Part shown: in pieces, positions 1-8,080 of the stretch
Numbering within the stretch: the first letter of the stretch is position 1
Layout: each line of letters begins with the position of its first letter
Assembly: GCA_045118335.1 (NCBI GenBank)
Contig: JBGUXY010000027.1
Span: 31,085-95,084, forward strand
DNA from: W1P20-047 sp045118335
GTDB taxonomy: Bacteria > Actinomycetota > Coriobacteriia > Coriobacteriales > Eggerthellaceae
Direction: 5' to 3'
DNA length: 64,000 nucleotides
Notes under the pieces: generated by a model
The model's database searches: none
The model's input: only the letters and a program-made list of their open reading frames with translations
Told to the model about the DNA's origin: nothing
Translations under genes and position numbers: made by a program

Positions 1-167
1 GCATGCACTTGGTGCTGCTTTGCAAAGGCACCGACTGTCGCCATAGATTCGGGATGTCTGATGAGCGTGACGCGAAAGGTGCGGGCATCAACGTCGAAAT
101 GCAAGTCGCAGCCCCATCCCCTAACTAACAGGGCCGCGACTAGCAGAAAGCAGCGCAAATACACATG
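1..167 (-). other. Window edge; possible 5' end of a leftward gene
   Basis: A leftward reading frame stays open from a GTG at 164 to the window edge (about 54 codons). It would begin with a hydrophobic stretch followed by mixed sequence, so a secreted or membrane protein is possible. No ribosome site is visible and the hairpin at 168-200 lies directly upstream, which argues against a start here. Nothing else is recognisable in this stretch. Confidence 0.2.
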
Positions 168-200
168 AATCGGCCCCAAACTTCATGTTTGGGGCCGATT
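168..200. terminator. Perfect 14-bp hairpin, probable terminator
   Basis: AATCGGCCCCAAAC at 168-181 pairs perfectly with 187-200 around the loop TTCAT. The following bases are only mildly T-rich. It lies 61 bases beyond the stop of the leftward gene ending at 262. The same arm (AATCGGCCCC) recurs in a hairpin at 20914-20947 after thrS. Confidence 0.6.
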
Positions 201-261
201 ATTCGTTCTCGTTGGATATGGGCAGTCGATTCAGGGTTTGCGCCTCAGTTCCAAGGGTTGT

Positions 262-570
262 CTAAGCGGAAAGCGACTTGCGCAGCACGTGCTTCGGATC
301 CTTGACAACCAAATAGACAATCCACGCAGCCAGGCCCACGGCCACGACCACGAGCCCCAACACCGCATCGTCAATCATAGCTGCGGTGTCGGCGATTTCG
401 ATGAAGCCTTCGCCTTCGATGAGCCCATTGATGCCGTCGACGCACCACATGAGCGCTGCACCCCAGTACATGAGCGCAAGCGTGCCGAGTCGCATGTCCG
501 AATTTGGCGCCTTGGCGTACCAGATAGCCGTAACGATCGCTGCGGCGAGGAAGGTGATGACGAGTGTCAT
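262..570 (-). CDS. Small membrane protein, partner of the gene at 572-982
   Basis: 102 residues. The start is the ATG at 570, because AAGGAG lies 7 bases upstream and the longer frame has no ribosome site. Three hydrophobic stretches are visible: residues 1-17, around 30-47 and 65-90. An acidic segment sits in the middle (GLIEGEGF) and the C-terminal tail is basic. It starts one base after the stop of the upstream gene at 572, so the two are co-transcribed and probably translationally coupled. I do not recognise a named family; the pair looks like a conserved two-gene membrane unit, and both proteins may form one complex. Function unknown. Confidence 0.75.
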   Translation of the reverse strand: MTLVITFLAAAIVTAIWYAKAPNSDMRLGTLALMYWGAALMWCVDGINGLIEGEGFIEIADTAAMIDDAVLGLVVVAVGLAAWIVYLVVKDPKHVLRKSLSA

Positions 571-571
571 G

Positions 572-982
572 TTACGCTCCTTCCACCGCAGACGAATCTT
601 GGCGCTTGACCGCCATGTCCGCCACGACCGTAACGACAAACCAGGTAACAGTCACCAGCACGGCCATTCCAACACCCACGGTTCCCATTTCACCAAGCAT
701 TACGGGGATTTCGCTTGGATCGTTCATCGCGGTAAGGAACGGCGGGAAGGGAACCACCTCGCCATGCCACATGTGCTCGATGCACAGCAGGATGACCCCG
801 CCCCAAAGCATGTTCATGAGCCAGCCGAGCTTGCGCGTCCAGCAGATGCCCTCTTGGGAGGGATCCGTCAGCTGTTTGCCGGACTCGTCCACGATGCCTT
901 TTTCGATTTCCTTCTTCTTAACGGCGCAACGAACTGCCGTGACGACAATCGCCTCGCCACCGCTCACCAGAAAACAAGCCAT
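572..982 (-). CDS. Small membrane protein, first gene of a two-gene unit
   Basis: 136 residues from the ATG at 982, preceded by GAGGGGAG. The N-terminus is hydrophobic (MACFLVSGGEAIVV), then a lysine-rich cytoplasmic patch (KKKEIEKG), then membrane segments around residues 52-68 and 100-123. A WHGE motif follows the second hydrophobic region. Similar short proteins in gut Clostridia and Actinobacteria, as I recall them, share the LWGG and WHGEVVP motifs but have no assigned function. The transcript probably starts at the palindrome at 1015-1041, so expression is likely controlled by a repressor encoded elsewhere. Confidence 0.75.
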   Translation of the reverse strand: MACFLVSGGEAIVVTAVRCAVKKKEIEKGIVDESGKQLTDPSQEGICWTRKLGWLMNMLWGGVILLCIEHMWHGEVVPFPPFLTAMNDPSEIPVMLGEMGTVGVGMAVLVTVTWFVVTVVADMAVKRQDSSAVEGA

Positions 983-1014
983 AACGCTCCCCTCTCGACA
1001 ACGGGTAATACTCA

Positions 1015-1041
1015 TGTGCAAATAATAACACTATTTGCACA
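1015..1041 (-). promoter_or_regulatory. Palindromic operator upstream of the 982/570 membrane gene pair
   Basis: TGTGCAAATA (1015-1024) and TATTTGCACA (1032-1041) form a perfect 10-bp inverted repeat with a 7-base spacer, 33-59 bases upstream of the ATG at 982. A second palindrome, CGAATATTCG, lies at 1053-1062. Spacing and symmetry fit a dimeric repressor of the MarR or TetR type; no such regulator is adjacent. Confidence 0.55.
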
Positions 1042-1158
1042 CTGCTGTCTTACGAATATTCGATTAGTAACACTTTCCGTGGAAACGAGTCACACCCCAA
1101 TGAGTCAGAGACCTCCGATTCATCCTCGGAGTTGGCCTTAACCCTGCTCCCTGCTAGT

Positions 1159-2391
1159 TTAGGCTTCCTTGAGGGTGCAAGTGAAGGTGATGATGCCCGC
1201 CTTCCAGCTTGCCTTGATCGAGCCGTGATAGCGCTTGCAGATGCTCTCTGCCACTGAAAGACCGATACCGTAACCTTGCTGGTTTTCGTGTGAGGTGTCC
1301 TCGCGGAAAAAGCGCTCGAAGAAGCGCTGGTAATCCACATCGGCTCCTTCGGCATAATTGTTCGACACGCTCAACACGCAGCCACGGCCGATGCGCGCAG
1401 GAGAAAGCCGCACCGAAACCGTGCCCCCTTCATCGCAGTACTTCGTGGCGTTGTCCACCAGAAGGTACGCGAGCTGCTCTAAGGAATCTTGCGTACCCCG
1501 TACCGTCACGCCTTCGGCAATCGAACGCTCGAATCCCAGGCCCCTCTGCCCTGCCACGGATGCGAACGAGTCAGCCGCCTTGCCAACTGCGGCCGTGGCG
1601 TCGACCAGCGAGGTTCCCTTTTCGGCATCTTGTTCCTGGCCTCGGACGATGGACATCAGGTCGCGAATGAGCCCATCGAGTCGGTCGACCTGCGCAAGCG
1701 TGGACTGGGTCCATTCCGTCTCGCCCGAAATCATTTCGCTGACCTCGGTGTTCGCCCGAATAACCGCGACGGGCGTCTTCAGCTCGTGACTCGCGTTCGT
1801 CATGAACTGCTGCTGGCGATGCATGTTCTCCATTTCGGAGCGCACGGCCCGCTTCGAGAAGAGCACGATGCTCGCCAAGGTGACCAGAAACGCAACTGCG
1901 CTAAATACCACGGTCCTCGCGACTGCGTCATACATGGCGGCTAGCTGCAAAGAGCAGTCGAGGAACACCACCATCGAGCCATCTTCGACCTTGCCTTCCT
2001 TGTAGAAGAAGCTCTCGTCGAGCTTGAGCCCGACGAGCGTATCGGGGTCGGCCGCTTCCTGGGCAACCTCGAGCGCACGTTTTTCATCGATTACAGCTAC
2101 ATGCGACAGGTCGACATCGGTAACCTGCCCGTTCTCGTCGAAGGACACCGTGAAGAACCGCAAGCCATAGCTCGCCTCTTCATAAAACGTGCCCTTCCCA
2201 TAGTTTTGTTCGGTAGGTGTCTTGCCGCCAGCGTCGAGAATCGCATCAATCGTGGCGCTCGCCTGCGCACGGATAACCATCACGTTCGCGGCCATCGAAG
2301 CAGCACCCATGAAGGCGATTACCACGAAAAAGCTCGCAGCAGCTATGGCGATGAAGTTTCGCCGAAGCCTTGCAATCGCCTGCGGACTCAC
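1159..2391 (-). CDS. Membrane sensor histidine kinase
   Basis: 410 residues, GTG start at 2391 overlapping the response regulator stop as GTGA. Membrane segments at about 13-37 and 160-179 flank an extracytoplasmic sensor region of roughly 120 residues with no recognised domain. The HisKA box (SHELKTPVAVI) places the phosphorylated histidine at 202. The ATPase domain has the N box at DNATKY (Asn314) and a GYGIGLS G box near the end. It autophosphorylates and passes phosphate to the co-encoded OmpR-type regulator. No HAMP domain is apparent between the second membrane segment and the H box. The signal is not evident from context. Confidence 0.93.
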   Translation of the reverse strand: MSPQAIARLRRNFIAIAAASFFVVIAFMGAASMAANVMVIRAQASATIDAILDAGGKTPTEQNYGKGTFYEEASYGLRFFTVSFDENGQVTDVDLSHVAVIDEKRALEVAQEAADPDTLVGLKLDESFFYKEGKVEDGSMVVFLDCSLQLAAMYDAVARTVVFSAVAFLVTLASIVLFSKRAVRSEMENMHRQQQFMTNASHELKTPVAVIRANTEVSEMISGETEWTQSTLAQVDRLDGLIRDLMSIVRGQEQDAEKGTSLVDATAAVGKAADSFASVAGQRGLGFERSIAEGVTVRGTQDSLEQLAYLLVDNATKYCDEGGTVSVRLSPARIGRGCVLSVSNNYAEGADVDYQRFFERFFREDTSHENQQGYGIGLSVAESICKRYHGSIKASWKAGIITFTCTLKEA

Positions 2392-3071
2392 TGGGCATCA
2401 CCCTCTGCCAGAAGCCAACCGTCTTGCGCCACGTCGACGAGCTGAACAAGCGAGCCTACTGCCTCGAGCTTGCCCCGCAAGTAGCGTACATAAAGCGCCA
2501 CGGTGACGGCATCGGCCTCACCGTCTCCTTGCCACACGCGCTCCAGCAAGAAGTCGGCGGAAAGCACGCGATGGGGATTCAATATAAACGTCTTCAATAA
2601 CTCGAACTCCACGGGCGAGAGCCGCACACTGTTACGGGCGCTAAGCTCGAACGTGTCGGTTTGCAGCGTGATGTCGCCAAACGTCAGGTTGCCCACACCG
2701 TAGTCGGTGTTTCGGCGGTCAAGAGAACGCACGCGCGCCACCAGCTCCTTCATCGCAAAGGGCTTGGGCAGATAGTCGTCGGCGCCCGCCTCCAGACCTT
2801 CCACGCGGTCGTCGACTTCGGTTTTCGCAGTCAGCAGGATAACCGGCGTCACGTTGCCTTGCATGCGCATTTCCCTCAGCACCTCGATGCCGTCTTTCTT
2901 CGGCATCATGATGTCCAAAATGACCAAATCGAACACCGATTTCGCCAGCTCGTCGGAAGCCTGCTGGCCATCGTAGCACGCCGTCACCTCGAACCCCTCG
3001 TGCTCCAACACCATGCTCACCGCCCGGCTCAAATCTAGCGTGTCCTCGGCGTAGAGTATCTTCGTGGGCAT
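2388..3071 (-). CDS. OmpR/PhoB-type response regulator
   Basis: 227 residues. The ATG at 3071 is chosen because AAGGAGG stands 7 bases upstream. The receiver domain has the acidic pocket (YAED), phospho-acceptor Asp53 (ILDIMMP) and Lys103 (LPKP). A winged-helix DNA-binding domain follows from about residue 130 (LSPVEFELL, then VALYVRYLRGKL). It overlaps the kinase gene by four bases, so the pair is one transcript with the regulator first. Targets cannot be read from the sequence. Confidence 0.95.
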   Translation of the reverse strand: MPTKILYAEDTLDLSRAVSMVLEHEGFEVTACYDGQQASDELAKSVFDLVILDIMMPKKDGIEVLREMRMQGNVTPVILLTAKTEVDDRVEGLEAGADDYLPKPFAMKELVARVRSLDRRNTDYGVGNLTFGDITLQTDTFELSARNSVRLSPVEFELLKTFILNPHRVLSADFLLERVWQGDGEADAVTVALYVRYLRGKLEAVGSLVQLVDVAQDGWLLAEGDAQ

Positions 3072-3109
3072 ATTCGTCCTCCTTGGTATCGGCACGTCGT
3101 CGGCTGCTA

Positions 3110-3757
3110 CTAGCTTTCAAGAATCAGGTCATGCAATGCCTGCATTGAAAGGTCGGTGGACGCCAGTTCGTCGGCGCATCGCTTCAGCTCGGCTGCAATC
3201 AGGCGTTCGTTGGCGGGGATTTCCTTTTTGTACTTCAGGTGATGGTCCAAAGCTGCCCACGTGTCCATCGAAATGGTACGCAGCTGCACTTCGACGTAGA
3301 AGCCCTGCGGCATACGTCCGTCGGCCTCGGACGGCTCGCAACCCTTAGGCACGCGTCCGTCGATGGTGCGCAGAATCATGTGATAGCTACGGTATCCGTT
3401 GGGCTTCGACTCGTGGATGTAGTCCTTTTCCTCCACGACCTCAAAGCCGTCGAGGCCGGCCAGGTAGTCGCGCACCAGGAACACGTCGCTGATAAACGAG
3501 CACACCACGCGAAACCCTATGGAATCGTTGATGTCGACCAACGCCGAACGGGTGCTTTCGGGAAGGTTCTTGCGACGGCACTTCTCGCGCATCGACTCCT
3601 CCGACTTGATACGCGAAAGGCAATGCTCCACCGGGTCGAGCCCCACTTCTGCTACGATCTTCGCACGCAACTCTTCAAGCGAGGCCGCTATCTCGCAGCG
3701 CAGCGCTTCCATCTGTGCAAGGTTATCACCGTATATCGTCTCCACGCCATCTGCCAT
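3110..3757 (-). CDS. Small alarmone synthetase, RelA/SpoT nucleotidyltransferase domain
   Basis: 215 residues, close to the length of RelQ/YjbM proteins that make (p)ppGpp from ATP and GDP or GTP. Visible synthetase motifs are RIKSEES (substrate-binding Arg49 and Lys51), the metal-site region DINDSIGFR (Asp78, Arg83), the guanine-stacking tyrosine in PNGYRSYH (Tyr122) and the VEVQLRT motif (Glu156). There is no HD hydrolase, TGS or ACT domain, so it can only synthesise. Ribosome site GAGGT stands about 7 bases before the ATG. It lies 38 bases upstream of the response-regulator gene in the same direction and may share its transcript. Confidence 0.88.
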   Translation of the reverse strand: MADGVETIYGDNLAQMEALRCEIAASLEELRAKIVAEVGLDPVEHCLSRIKSEESMREKCRRKNLPESTRSALVDINDSIGFRVVCSFISDVFLVRDYLAGLDGFEVVEEKDYIHESKPNGYRSYHMILRTIDGRVPKGCEPSEADGRMPQGFYVEVQLRTISMDTWAALDHHLKYKKEIPANERLIAAELKRCADELASTDLSMQALHDLILES

Positions 3758-3856
3758 GATCTACCTCGTTCCTTCCGCATTTCGCAGGTCGTATCGTATC
3801 ACAGCCATGCAGGCGTCACCCATCTGCCTAACTGCAAGCCCGGTTTCCTTGCGATA

Positions 3857-4066
3857 TCAGGCTCCACCTCGCAAATCCCCTATAGACGAAAACCGCGGGG
3901 CTAAGACCATGGGCACAGCGGCAAACGCCAGGACGCAGCCAAAGAACTCCACTGCAGAAAGGCTTGCCGAGGCGATGAGCCAGCCTTCAAGCACGGCAAA
4001 CAACGCTTCTGTGCTCATAACGCAAAGCGCCACGGTAGAGTCGGTGCTCTGCCGACCGATGATCAA
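3857..4066 (-). pseudogene. C-terminal remnant of an EamA/DMT transporter
   Basis: A 69-codon frame (TTG at 4066) reads like the last two membrane helices of an EamA-family drug/metabolite exporter: a short polar lead, ALCVMSTEALFAVLEGWL, then SLSAVEFFGCVLAFAA. Family members end with a conserved TE-x-F-A-x-L-x-(G/A)-W-L pattern of this kind. The first eight helices are absent; the frame is closed by a stop a few bases upstream, inside the end of the neighbouring GCAxxG gene. I read it as a truncated relic. The alternative is a genuine small membrane protein translated by coupling to the overlapping stop codon. Confidence 0.5.
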
Positions 4067-4539
4067 TTCTCAACATCTAAGTTGGTCAGGCCCTTTTCGC
4101 GGATGATGATCTCGGCCACCTTCCCCGCGCAGATGCCCGTGAAGTAGATGCACTGGGGGAAATGCTCTTGCTTCGACTTGTCGAACCCGCGCGTGAGCAC
4201 GCGACAGCACGTAGAGTTCTTTCCATTTGCTTCCTTGAACCAATCGTGAAGCTCGCGTGAGAGCATCGAAGACTGCTGGGAGCGCGGGTCGTCGTGAGGG
4301 CTTAAGTCGCTGCGGCCAAACACCATCCCCAGCGCCATCACGCCGCCGTTCACGGCACCGCACAAACAACCTGCCCGCAAACCGCCGCGCATGCCCGACG
4401 AAAGCTTCACCACGCTCGTGTCGTAACCGAAGTTGCGGCAGATTGAATCAAGGACTGCTTCGCTGCAGAAGAAGCCCTGCCGGAAGTTCTCTTCAGCGTC
4501 TTCTATGACTTTCTTCACGCTAACCTGGTCGTTCACCAT
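4063..4539 (-). CDS. C_GCAxxG_C_C family cysteine-rich protein
   Basis: 158 residues from the ATG at 4539 (AAAGGA upstream); the longer frame to 4629 has no ribosome site. The family signature is visible: FFCSEAVL, then RAGCLCGAVNGGVMALG, a CC pair (NSTCCRVL) and a final cysteine pattern (PQCIYFTGICAGKV). Conserved cysteines suggest a redox-active or metal-binding role, often seen beside redox enzymes, but no reaction is established for the family. A promoter is likely in 4540-4627. The EamA remnant overlaps its stop codon. Confidence 0.85.
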   Translation of the reverse strand: MVNDQVSVKKVIEDAEENFRQGFFCSEAVLDSICRNFGYDTSVVKLSSGMRGGLRAGCLCGAVNGGVMALGMVFGRSDLSPHDDPRSQQSSMLSRELHDWFKEANGKNSTCCRVLTRGFDKSKQEHFPQCIYFTGICAGKVAEIIIREKGLTNLDVEN

Positions 4540-4627
4540 TTGGTCCTTTCCATTTGATAGCAACAATCTAGCTCTAACCATCCCGCACTTAGAAACAATT
4601 GCCCCATAATCTCTTCCGAAGACGAAC

Positions 4628-4658
4628 AAGCCCCCTGCGAGACAATCACAGGGGGCTT
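4628..4658 (-). terminator. Hairpin terminator after the lipoprotein gene at 4678-5280
   Basis: AAGCCCCCTG (4628-4637) and CAGGGGGCTT (4649-4658) form a perfect 10-bp stem with an 11-base loop, 20 bases beyond the leftward stop. The tail on the minus strand is GTTCGTCTTC, only moderately T-rich. Confidence 0.75.
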
Positions 4659-4677
4659 ATGCATGTAAACGAGACTG

Positions 4678-5280
4678 CTATGCAAGGGCCATGGAATCTA
4701 TGATCGATTGATACTCGGCGTCGTATTCGCCTTCGGACGAAGCCATGATCAAATTCGTGATGTTGCCATCCACGGCTACCGCCACAACGTATACCTCCAC
4801 GGTCATGTCGTTTGCAGAAAGCGAGCACTTCACGGTTTTGGAGGGAACGCCCTCGATCGAAGCGGAATAATCGGCCTCTTCGAACCCTTCCTGCTGGGAA
4901 AGCGTCTCCAAAATGCTGTCGATGTAGGTATCAACCGATGCTTGTTCGTCACCCTCGGTTGCCGCACCGCGGGTCACCGTACCCTGCACGCTCGCATCGG
5001 AAGCTCCCCCATCGGGAATTTCCATGGTCAGCGCTGAATTGGTGACGATAGCCGTCCAGCCTTCTGGCACGTCGAACTTGATGCCACCGTATTCCACCTG
5101 GCCGGTGTAGGTTTCTGCCGCAGGAGCTTCTGGCTCTGCCTGGCTGGTGTCAGCAGCCGCATCTTCGGCGTCTTCGGATCCCGTGCTGCCACAGCCAGCC
5201 AGAAGCGCGCCGCACAGGGCAAACGCTGCAGCGATGGACAAGGCGGCCATCTTCGGAAGGATGCGTGCGTTTTTGTTCAT
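4678..5280 (-). CDS. Secreted lipoprotein, paralogue of 5398-6126
   Basis: 200 residues from the ATG at 5280 with AAAGGA upstream. A basic start and hydrophobic core lead to the lipobox LLAGC, so the mature protein is lipid-anchored outside the membrane. An acidic, Asp/Glu/Ala-rich linker follows, then one folded domain of about 150 residues that includes GGIKFDVPEGW and ends with YQSIIDSMA. The downstream half matches the neighbouring lipoprotein in order of motifs (GGVKFVIPDGW, FQSIIDSV). This resembles small surface lipoprotein domains found in Actinobacteria, function unknown. The two genes sit 117 bases apart and likely arose by tandem duplication. Confidence 0.85.
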   Translation of the reverse strand: MNKNARILPKMAALSIAAAFALCGALLAGCGSTGSEDAEDAAADTSQAEPEAPAAETYTGQVEYGGIKFDVPEGWTAIVTNSALTMEIPDGGASDASVQGTVTRGAATEGDEQASVDTYIDSILETLSQQEGFEEADYSASIEGVPSKTVKCSLSANDMTVEVYVVAVAVDGNITNLIMASSEGEYDAEYQSIIDSMALA

Positions 5281-5397
5281 GGTTCGTTCGTCCTTTCGTG
5301 AATCAGGATGCCCCGGATGAGCCCGCTCGAAACGTTCGACCACATCGATTGCTTCAACAGTCCCAGATAACCTGGATTGAAACGATAAGCTCCCCTG

Positions 5398-6126
5398 CTA
5401 GTCTTCGACGTGCACCGAATCGATTATCGACTGGAACTGCTCGTTGTAAGACCCATTGGTAGATGCCATCATCATGGAAACGATGCCATCGTCGGTGGCA
5501 ACAGTGAGCACGTAGGAATCCAAAGGCTCGCCATCTAGAACAAACGAGCAATCGAGCAGCTCGGCATAGTGGCCGTCAATCTTACGATCCTTCGTCGTGC
5601 CTTCGTAGCTTTCCTGGCCCTCGAACGAAGCCACAACACCGGACATGAAGGCTTCTACAGAATCCTTTTCGATGTCTTCGGTCATGTCGTAGGGGAATTG
5701 CGTGATCACGATCTTAGCAACGTTGGTGCCATCGTCGGGAATCACGACTTCCATGTCGTCACCGTCGATGGTGGTGGACCATCCATCGGGGATAACGAAC
5801 TTGACGCCGCCGAACATCACGGTGTCGCCAGATGCGGAATCGTCGCTGTCGCCGGTCGCAGAATCGTCGCCGTCTTCGGCATCCGCGTCGTTATCATCGG
5901 AAGCGAATTCGAAAATCGCGTCGGCGCTCGAATCGATTCCCACCTCATCGGGGGATTCTTCGGCGCTCGCATCGTTTTCAACCGCTTCTGTGGCCGAATC
6001 GGCGGCTGCATCTGCCGTTTCGTCATCGGCAGAGGGGCTGCAGCCTGCCAAGGCAGCCACCACCAACGCGCTTGCCAGCGCACAGACAATCAGTTTCCAA
6101 TACGAGCCTAACGAGGTCTTCTTCAT
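5398..6126 (-). CDS. Secreted lipoprotein with long acidic linker
   Basis: 242 residues; AAGGAGG precedes the ATG at 6126. Signal peptide with lipobox LAGC at residues 26-29. Residues 30 to about 95 are an Asp/Ser/Glu/Ala-rich, probably disordered spacer that would hold the globular domain away from the membrane. The domain (GGVKFVIPDGWSTTIDGDD to the end) is homologous by eye to the one in 4678-5280. The longer linker is the main difference between the two copies. Function not recognised. Confidence 0.85.
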   Translation of the reverse strand: MKKTSLGSYWKLIVCALASALVVAALAGCSPSADDETADAAADSATEAVENDASAEESPDEVGIDSSADAIFEFASDDNDADAEDGDDSATGDSDDSASGDTVMFGGVKFVIPDGWSTTIDGDDMEVVIPDDGTNVAKIVITQFPYDMTEDIEKDSVEAFMSGVVASFEGQESYEGTTKDRKIDGHYAELLDCSFVLDGEPLDSYVLTVATDDGIVSMMMASTNGSYNEQFQSIIDSVHVED

Positions 6127-6207
6127 GTCATCGCCTCCTTAATAACGGTTTGCACGTCATGGGCAGATTATACCCCAGGTCATGGTTCGAGCGGGAAAGG
6201 AAGAGGG

Positions 6208-7095
6208 CTAATCTGGCGATGACGCCGTGATAACGGCTTGAACCAGCTCGTCGGCTCGCAAGTCCGAAAGCTGGCGGTACTGCGCATGCAGCTGGTGGGC
6301 TAGCCGCATCGCCCGCGTGCGCGCAGTTTTGTTGCCGTGCCCCGCGTCCACGAGCAACACCTTGGCCCCGCGCTTGGCGCAGTATTCGCCGAATTCGCGC
6401 AGAAGACGCTCGGACGGCACGCCTGACCTGCGATTGTAACGCCCATCGGAAAGCAATATCACGCTCACGGGCTCGCCCTCGACGCCCTCCATCAGGGCAG
6501 ATGCGATGCTTAAGGCCTCGATCAGCGGCGTCGGGCCGCCGCCGCGCATCTCTTCAACGCGTTTGGCGGCCATTTCCACCGACGACGTGAAAGGCAATAT
6601 CAGGCGGGCGTTCGTCCCGCCGTAGCTCACAAGGGCCACGCGCGTTCGCTTCTGGTATGCGTCCTGCAACAGCGAGGTGATGCAACCCTTCACCATGGCC
6701 AGCCGCTGCGCCGAAAGCATCGAGCCGCTCGTATCGACGACGAACAGCAGGTTGCGCCTGCCGCGCCCGGCGATTTTTCGGTACCGCACGTTTTCGCAGG
6801 CCACTCCCCCATCCAGCGTTCCCGCCTGGGTGAGCTGAGAAACCACGCTGGCAAGCACGTGGACTTCGCCCGATGCGCTATCTTGCGTGCTGCCTATGCA
6901 GCGCCCTCGGCTCACCTTCTTGCTCCTCATGCCCCGTCGAGCCTGCATGGCCCGCTCGACCCGATCCTGAGACGTTTCGTTTTCAAGCGAGCGCACCTTA
7001 AATGGGGCGACGGGGACGTCGACTTGTGGCCGCGCCTTGGCCCGCGCAGCCTCTACGCTTTTGGGTCGGCGCTCGTCTCGGATGCAGTTTCGCAA
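6208..7095 (-). CDS. VWA-domain protein, chelatase subunit D-like
   Basis: 295 residues. A basic N-terminal linker (about 1-105) leads into a von Willebrand A domain with an intact metal-ion site (LFVVDTSGSM) and later GGGPTPLIEAL and LLSDGRYN. It matches the C-terminal half of BchD/ChlD; the AAA+ half is missing and is supplied by the neighbour at 7053-8060. The annotated start is a TTG at 7095, inside the ATPase gene, with no clear ribosome site; an in-frame GTG near residue 33 is an alternative. Such I/D pairs act as an ATP-driven machine on a third partner, which is not encoded here, so the metal or substrate is unknown. Confidence 0.85.
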   Translation of the reverse strand: MRNCIRDERRPKSVEAARAKARPQVDVPVAPFKVRSLENETSQDRVERAMQARRGMRSKKVSRGRCIGSTQDSASGEVHVLASVVSQLTQAGTLDGGVACENVRYRKIAGRGRRNLLFVVDTSGSMLSAQRLAMVKGCITSLLQDAYQKRTRVALVSYGGTNARLILPFTSSVEMAAKRVEEMRGGGPTPLIEALSIASALMEGVEGEPVSVILLSDGRYNRRSGVPSERLLREFGEYCAKRGAKVLLVDAGHGNKTARTRAMRLAHQLHAQYRQLSDLRADELVQAVITASSPD

Positions 7096-8060
7096 GCGTC
7101 ATCGGAAGGCGTCAACGCCGCCAATATGGCTTCTTCGGGCTGGGAGTCGGCTGCCTTGCGCAGCATGTCATCGGTAAGCGACGCGTCTTCGAACGGCAGG
7201 CGCTTCACCCGGTGCGGCAAGACGAAGCGAGCGGCGATGAGCACGTCGTCCCTGATCGCGCATGTGCGGCCATCGAGCGCCGCCAGTGCGCGGGCGGCTC
7301 GCATCATCGTGATGTCGGCCCGGTACCCATCCACACCGATTTCGCTGCAGAGTCCTGCGGAAAACGCCGCCACACGCTCGGGGTATTCGACATGGGGGTA
7401 GAGCTCTACCGCCGTTGCAATGCGCTTTGCGTATGCGGCCTCGGCTTCGGCAAAGCGGGCTCGAAACGCCTCGGAATCCCCCTCGAAATCGATCTGGCGC
7501 TTAACGAGCTCCAACCGCTCGTGGGCGAGCAAGCTGCCCGATACGTTCACCGACAACCCGAAACGGTCCAGCAACTGGGGACGCAGCGTGCCCTCTTCGG
7601 GGTTCATGGTTCCCACGAGCACGAAGCGGGCGGGGTATGTCGTCGATATGCCCTCGCGCTCCACGCGGCATACACCCGTGGCAGCAGCATCCAGCAACAG
7701 GTCGACGATGTGGTCTTCCAGAAGGTTGATCTCGTCCACGTAGAGGATGTTGCCGTCCGCCTCGGCGAGTACGCCGGGCATGAACTCGCGCTCGCCGCTC
7801 TTCATGAGCGCTCCCACGTGCAGCGCACCTACAACGCGGTCTTCGGTAGCGTTCAGCGGAAGCTCGATCACGCGCGATGGGCCATCGAGCACGCCTGGGA
7901 GCGCTCGCACCATCGTGGTCTTCGCCGTGCCCCGCTCGCCCGAGATGAGCACGCCGCCGATGCGCGGCTGCACAGCATTAAGCGTCAGGGCCAGCTTCAT
8001 GTCTTCCTGGCCGACGATGGCGGTAAACGGATACGTTGCGGTATTCATCTGATCGCTCAT
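7053..8060 (-). CDS. AAA+ ATPase, magnesium chelatase subunit I-like
   Basis: 335 residues, ATG at 8060 after AAAGG. Walker A is GERGTAKT (residues 41-48) and Walker B is NILYVDEIN; the sensor and arginine-finger region (NPEEGTLRPQLLDRFG) is typical of the BchI/ChlI clade. It overlaps the VWA gene by 43 bases and the two presumably form a hexameric motor. In photosynthetic organisms I and D work with the large subunit H to insert Mg; there is no H, CobN or porphyrin gene in this window, so a non-porphyrin client is possible. Starts 20 bases after the exonuclease-like gene and is likely co-transcribed with it. Confidence 0.92.
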   Translation of the reverse strand: MSDQMNTATYPFTAIVGQEDMKLALTLNAVQPRIGGVLISGERGTAKTTMVRALPGVLDGPSRVIELPLNATEDRVVGALHVGALMKSGEREFMPGVLAEADGNILYVDEINLLEDHIVDLLLDAAATGVCRVEREGISTTYPARFVLVGTMNPEEGTLRPQLLDRFGLSVNVSGSLLAHERLELVKRQIDFEGDSEAFRARFAEAEAAYAKRIATAVELYPHVEYPERVAAFSAGLCSEIGVDGYRADITMMRAARALAALDGRTCAIRDDVLIAARFVLPHRVKRLPFEDASLTDDMLRKAADSQPEEAILAALTPSDDACETASETSADPKA

Positions 8061-8080
8061 GAGGACCTTTCGCTTGCGCC

